A DNA stretch of 6,816 bases from Deltaproteobacteria bacterium (lineage in GTDB: Bacteria > Myxococcota_A > Polyangia > Polyangiales > Ga0077539). Made by a program: the position numbers and the translations under genes. The stretch spans positions 1 to 6,816 of the forward strand of contig CANMAT010000198.1 of NCBI GenBank assembly GCA_947494865.1, given 5' to 3'. The stretch's first letter is position 1. The number at the start of each line of letters is the position of its first letter. Of the stretch, positions 5,234-6,816 are shown piece after piece. Under the pieces are notes generated by a model. That model saw only the letters and a program-made list of their open reading frames with translations. It made no database searches and was not told the origin of the DNA.

Positions 5234-6816
5234 ATGATTGAGACGCACACCACGTTCTGCCGCATCTGCGAGGCCCTCTGCGGGCTCGAGGTCGACGTCG
5301 AGGGGGGCCGCGTCGTCGACGTGCGGCCCGACGCCGAGCACGTCGCCACGCGGGGCTTCGCGTGCCGCAAGGGGCTCCGCCAGCACGCGATGTACGACTC
5401 GCCCGACCGCCTGGGGCACCCCGAGCGCCGCGTGGGCGACCGCTGGGAGCGCGTGTCGTGGGACGAGGCGATCGCCGACATCGGCGCGCGGGTGCAGAAG
5501 ATCCGCGCGGAGACGGGCCCCGACGCGGTGGGGATGTACGTGGGCACCGCGGCGGGCTTCGGCGTGCTGCACCCGGCGTTCGCGCAGGGCTTCATGCAGG
5601 GCATGGGCTCGCGGAGCCTCTACTCGTCGGCCACGCAAGACTGCAGCAACAAGTTCGCGGTGGCGCGTGAGATGTACGGCTTTCCGTTCACGCAGCCCTT
5701 CCCCGACGTGGAGCGTACGGGGTGCCTCATCGTGGTGGGGGCCAACCCCGTCGTGTCGAAGTGGAGCTTCTTGCAGGTGCCCAACCCCACGCAGGCGCTC
5801 AAGGCCATCGAGCGTCGCGGGGGCAAGGTGTGGTTCGTCGACCCGCGGCGCACGGAGTCGGCCAAGGCCGCGGGCGAGCACGTCTTCATTCGCCCGGGCA
5901 CCGACGTGTTCTTCTACCTCGCGTTTCTGAGCGAGCTCGTGGCGCAGGGCGGGGTCGACCGCGCGCGCATCGAGGCGCACGCGACGGGCCTCGACGCGCT
6001 CCTCGCGGTGGCGGCGCCGTGGACGCCCGAGCGCTGCGCCGAGGTCACGGCCATTCCCGCGGCGAAGCTCCGCGAGATGGTGACGAGCTATCGCACGGCG
6101 CAGGGCGCGTCGCTCTACAGCTCGACGGGCGTGAACATGGGCGGCGAGGGGGCCCTCTCGTTCTGGCTGCAAGAGGGCATCAACGCCGCGTCGGGCAACC
6201 TCGACCGCGCCGGCGGAACGCTCGTGGGGCGCGGCGTGATCGACTTCCCGAGGTTTGGGAAGAAGAACGGGCTCCTCGTGCGTCGCGACCGCTCGCGCGT
6301 GGGAGACTACCCCGCCGTGAACGACGCCTTCCCCGGCGGCGTGATGGCCGACGAGATTCTCACGCCGGGTCGCGGGCAGCTTCGCGCGCTCTTTGTGACG
6401 GGCGGCAACCCGCTGGTCACCATGGCCAACTCGGGCCGCCTGCGCGATGCGTTTTCCAAGCTCGACCTGCTGGTCACGCTCGACATTTTCAAGAACGAGA
6501 CGGGCTCGCTCGCGCACTACGTGTTGCCCTGCACCACGCCGCTCGAGCGCCCCGATCTGCCCTTCGTGTTCCCGCTCATGCTCGGGCTCCAGTCGAAGCC
6601 GTACCTCCAGGCGACGCGGGCGCTCGTCGCGCCCTTCCAAGAGGTTCGCGACGAGGCGTCGATCTACGTCGACCTGGCGCGCGCGTGCGGCGTGTCGATG
6701 TGGGGGTCGCGCGTGGCGCAGCGCGCCTTCGAAGCGATGCGCGCGGTGCGCGGCGTGACGGCGCCGCCGGGCACACAGCCCGGTCTCCCGCAGGAGCTGC
6801 TCTTGTCAGGGATACT
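5234..6816 (+). CDS. Molybdopterin (bis-MGD) [4Fe-4S] oxidoreductase, C-terminus cut by window edge
   Basis: Catalytic subunit of the DMSO-reductase/formate dehydrogenase superfamily, which moves oxygen or hydride at a Mo (or W) centre coordinated by two molybdopterin guanine dinucleotides. In view are 527 residues. The N-terminal [4Fe-4S] domain has Cys9-x2-Cys12-x3-Cys16-x27-Cys44 followed by Lys46 in CRKG. The catalytic domain follows from about residue 58, with VVGANP at 167-172, LFVTGGNPLVT at 386-396 and LDIFKNETGSLAHYVLP at 416-432, all characteristic of the family. The metal ligand should lie near ATQDCSNKF (133-141); Asp136 or Cys137 are candidates, while the formate-dehydrogenase Cys/Sec-His pair is not seen. 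The C-terminal dinucleotide-binding domain is missing because the window ends. No Tat signal precedes the first Cys, so the enzyme should be cytoplasmic. No electron-transfer subunit is in view. Substrate unknown; the ATG is chosen because the Cys cluster begins eight residues later. Confidence 0.93.
   Translation, partial: MIETHTTFCRICEALCGLEVDVEGGRVVDVRPDAEHVATRGFACRKGLRQHAMYDSPDRLGHPERRVGDRWERVSWDEAIADIGARVQKIRAETGPDAVGMYVGTAAGFGVLHPAFAQGFMQGMGSRSLYSSATQDCSNKFAVAREMYGFPFTQPFPDVERTGCLIVVGANPVVSKWSFLQVPNPTQALKAIERRGGKVWFVDPRRTESAKAAGEHVFIRPGTDVFFYLAFLSELVAQGGVDRARIEAHATGLDALLAVAAPWTPERCAEVTAIPAAKLREMVTSYRTAQGASLYSSTGVNMGGEGALSFWLQEGINAASGNLDRAGGTLVGRGVIDFPRFGKKNGLLVRRDRSRVGDYPAVNDAFPGGVMADEILTPGRGQLRALFVTGGNPLVTMANSGRLRDAFSKLDLLVTLDIFKNETGSLAHYVLPCTTPLERPDLPFVFPLMLGLQSKPYLQATRALVAPFQEVRDEASIYVDLARACGVSMWGSRVAQRAFEAMRAVRGVTAPPGTQPGLPQELLLSGI

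Noticed and set aside
5168..6640. Open frame of 490 codons on the minus strand opposite the molybdopterin gene
   Set aside because: Composition typical of a GC-rich antisense shadow and no recognisable domain; the plus-strand frame has the Cys cluster and molybdopterin motifs.

Overview
This is a GC-rich bacterial window (strong G/C third positions, long spurious antisense frames). Protein style and GC content suggest a soil-type high-GC bacterium, most likely a myxobacterium (Myxococcota), with an actinobacterium as the alternative. No RNA gene or phylogenetic marker is present, so this placement is inference.

The window holds five protein genes and almost no other space. Two α/β-hydrolase genes lie on the minus strand at the left: an internal one (697-1590), followed downstream by one that runs off the left edge (1-640). 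A complete GMC-family flavin oxidoreductase (1730-3352, plus) is divergent from them. Its 3' end converges, with a 9-base gap, on a complete FAD-dependent dehydrogenase resembling 3-ketosteroid Δ1-dehydrogenase (3362-5068, minus). That gene is in turn divergent from a molybdopterin/[4Fe-4S] oxidoreductase (5234 to the right edge, plus, C-terminus missing). No transposase, CRISPR array, tRNA or rRNA was seen.

The most notable signal is regulatory. Both divergent intergenic regions carry a 14-base site fitting T-NN-AAC-NN-GTT-NN-A. One, at 5135-5148, is a perfect palindrome (TAGAACGCGTTCTA); the other, at 1590-1603, is an imperfect copy. This is the pattern I recall for KstR, the TetR-family repressor of steroid catabolism in actinobacteria. 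In both regions the minus-strand promoter has a near-consensus -35 (TTGACG or TTGACA), and after a 17- or 16-base spacer the 14-base site begins exactly at the -10 hexamer. One repressor could therefore shut off both minus-strand units, and perhaps the divergent genes too. At the hydrolase promoter the site runs into the start codon, which implies a leaderless mRNA.

Together the genes look like a co-regulated catabolic module for a hydrophobic, possibly steroid or other cyclic/isoprenoid, substrate: an alcohol-oxidising GMC flavoenzyme, a ketosteroid-dehydrogenase-like flavoenzyme, a Mo-dependent oxidoreductase and two hydrolases. The substrate and the regulator are not shown by this sequence.
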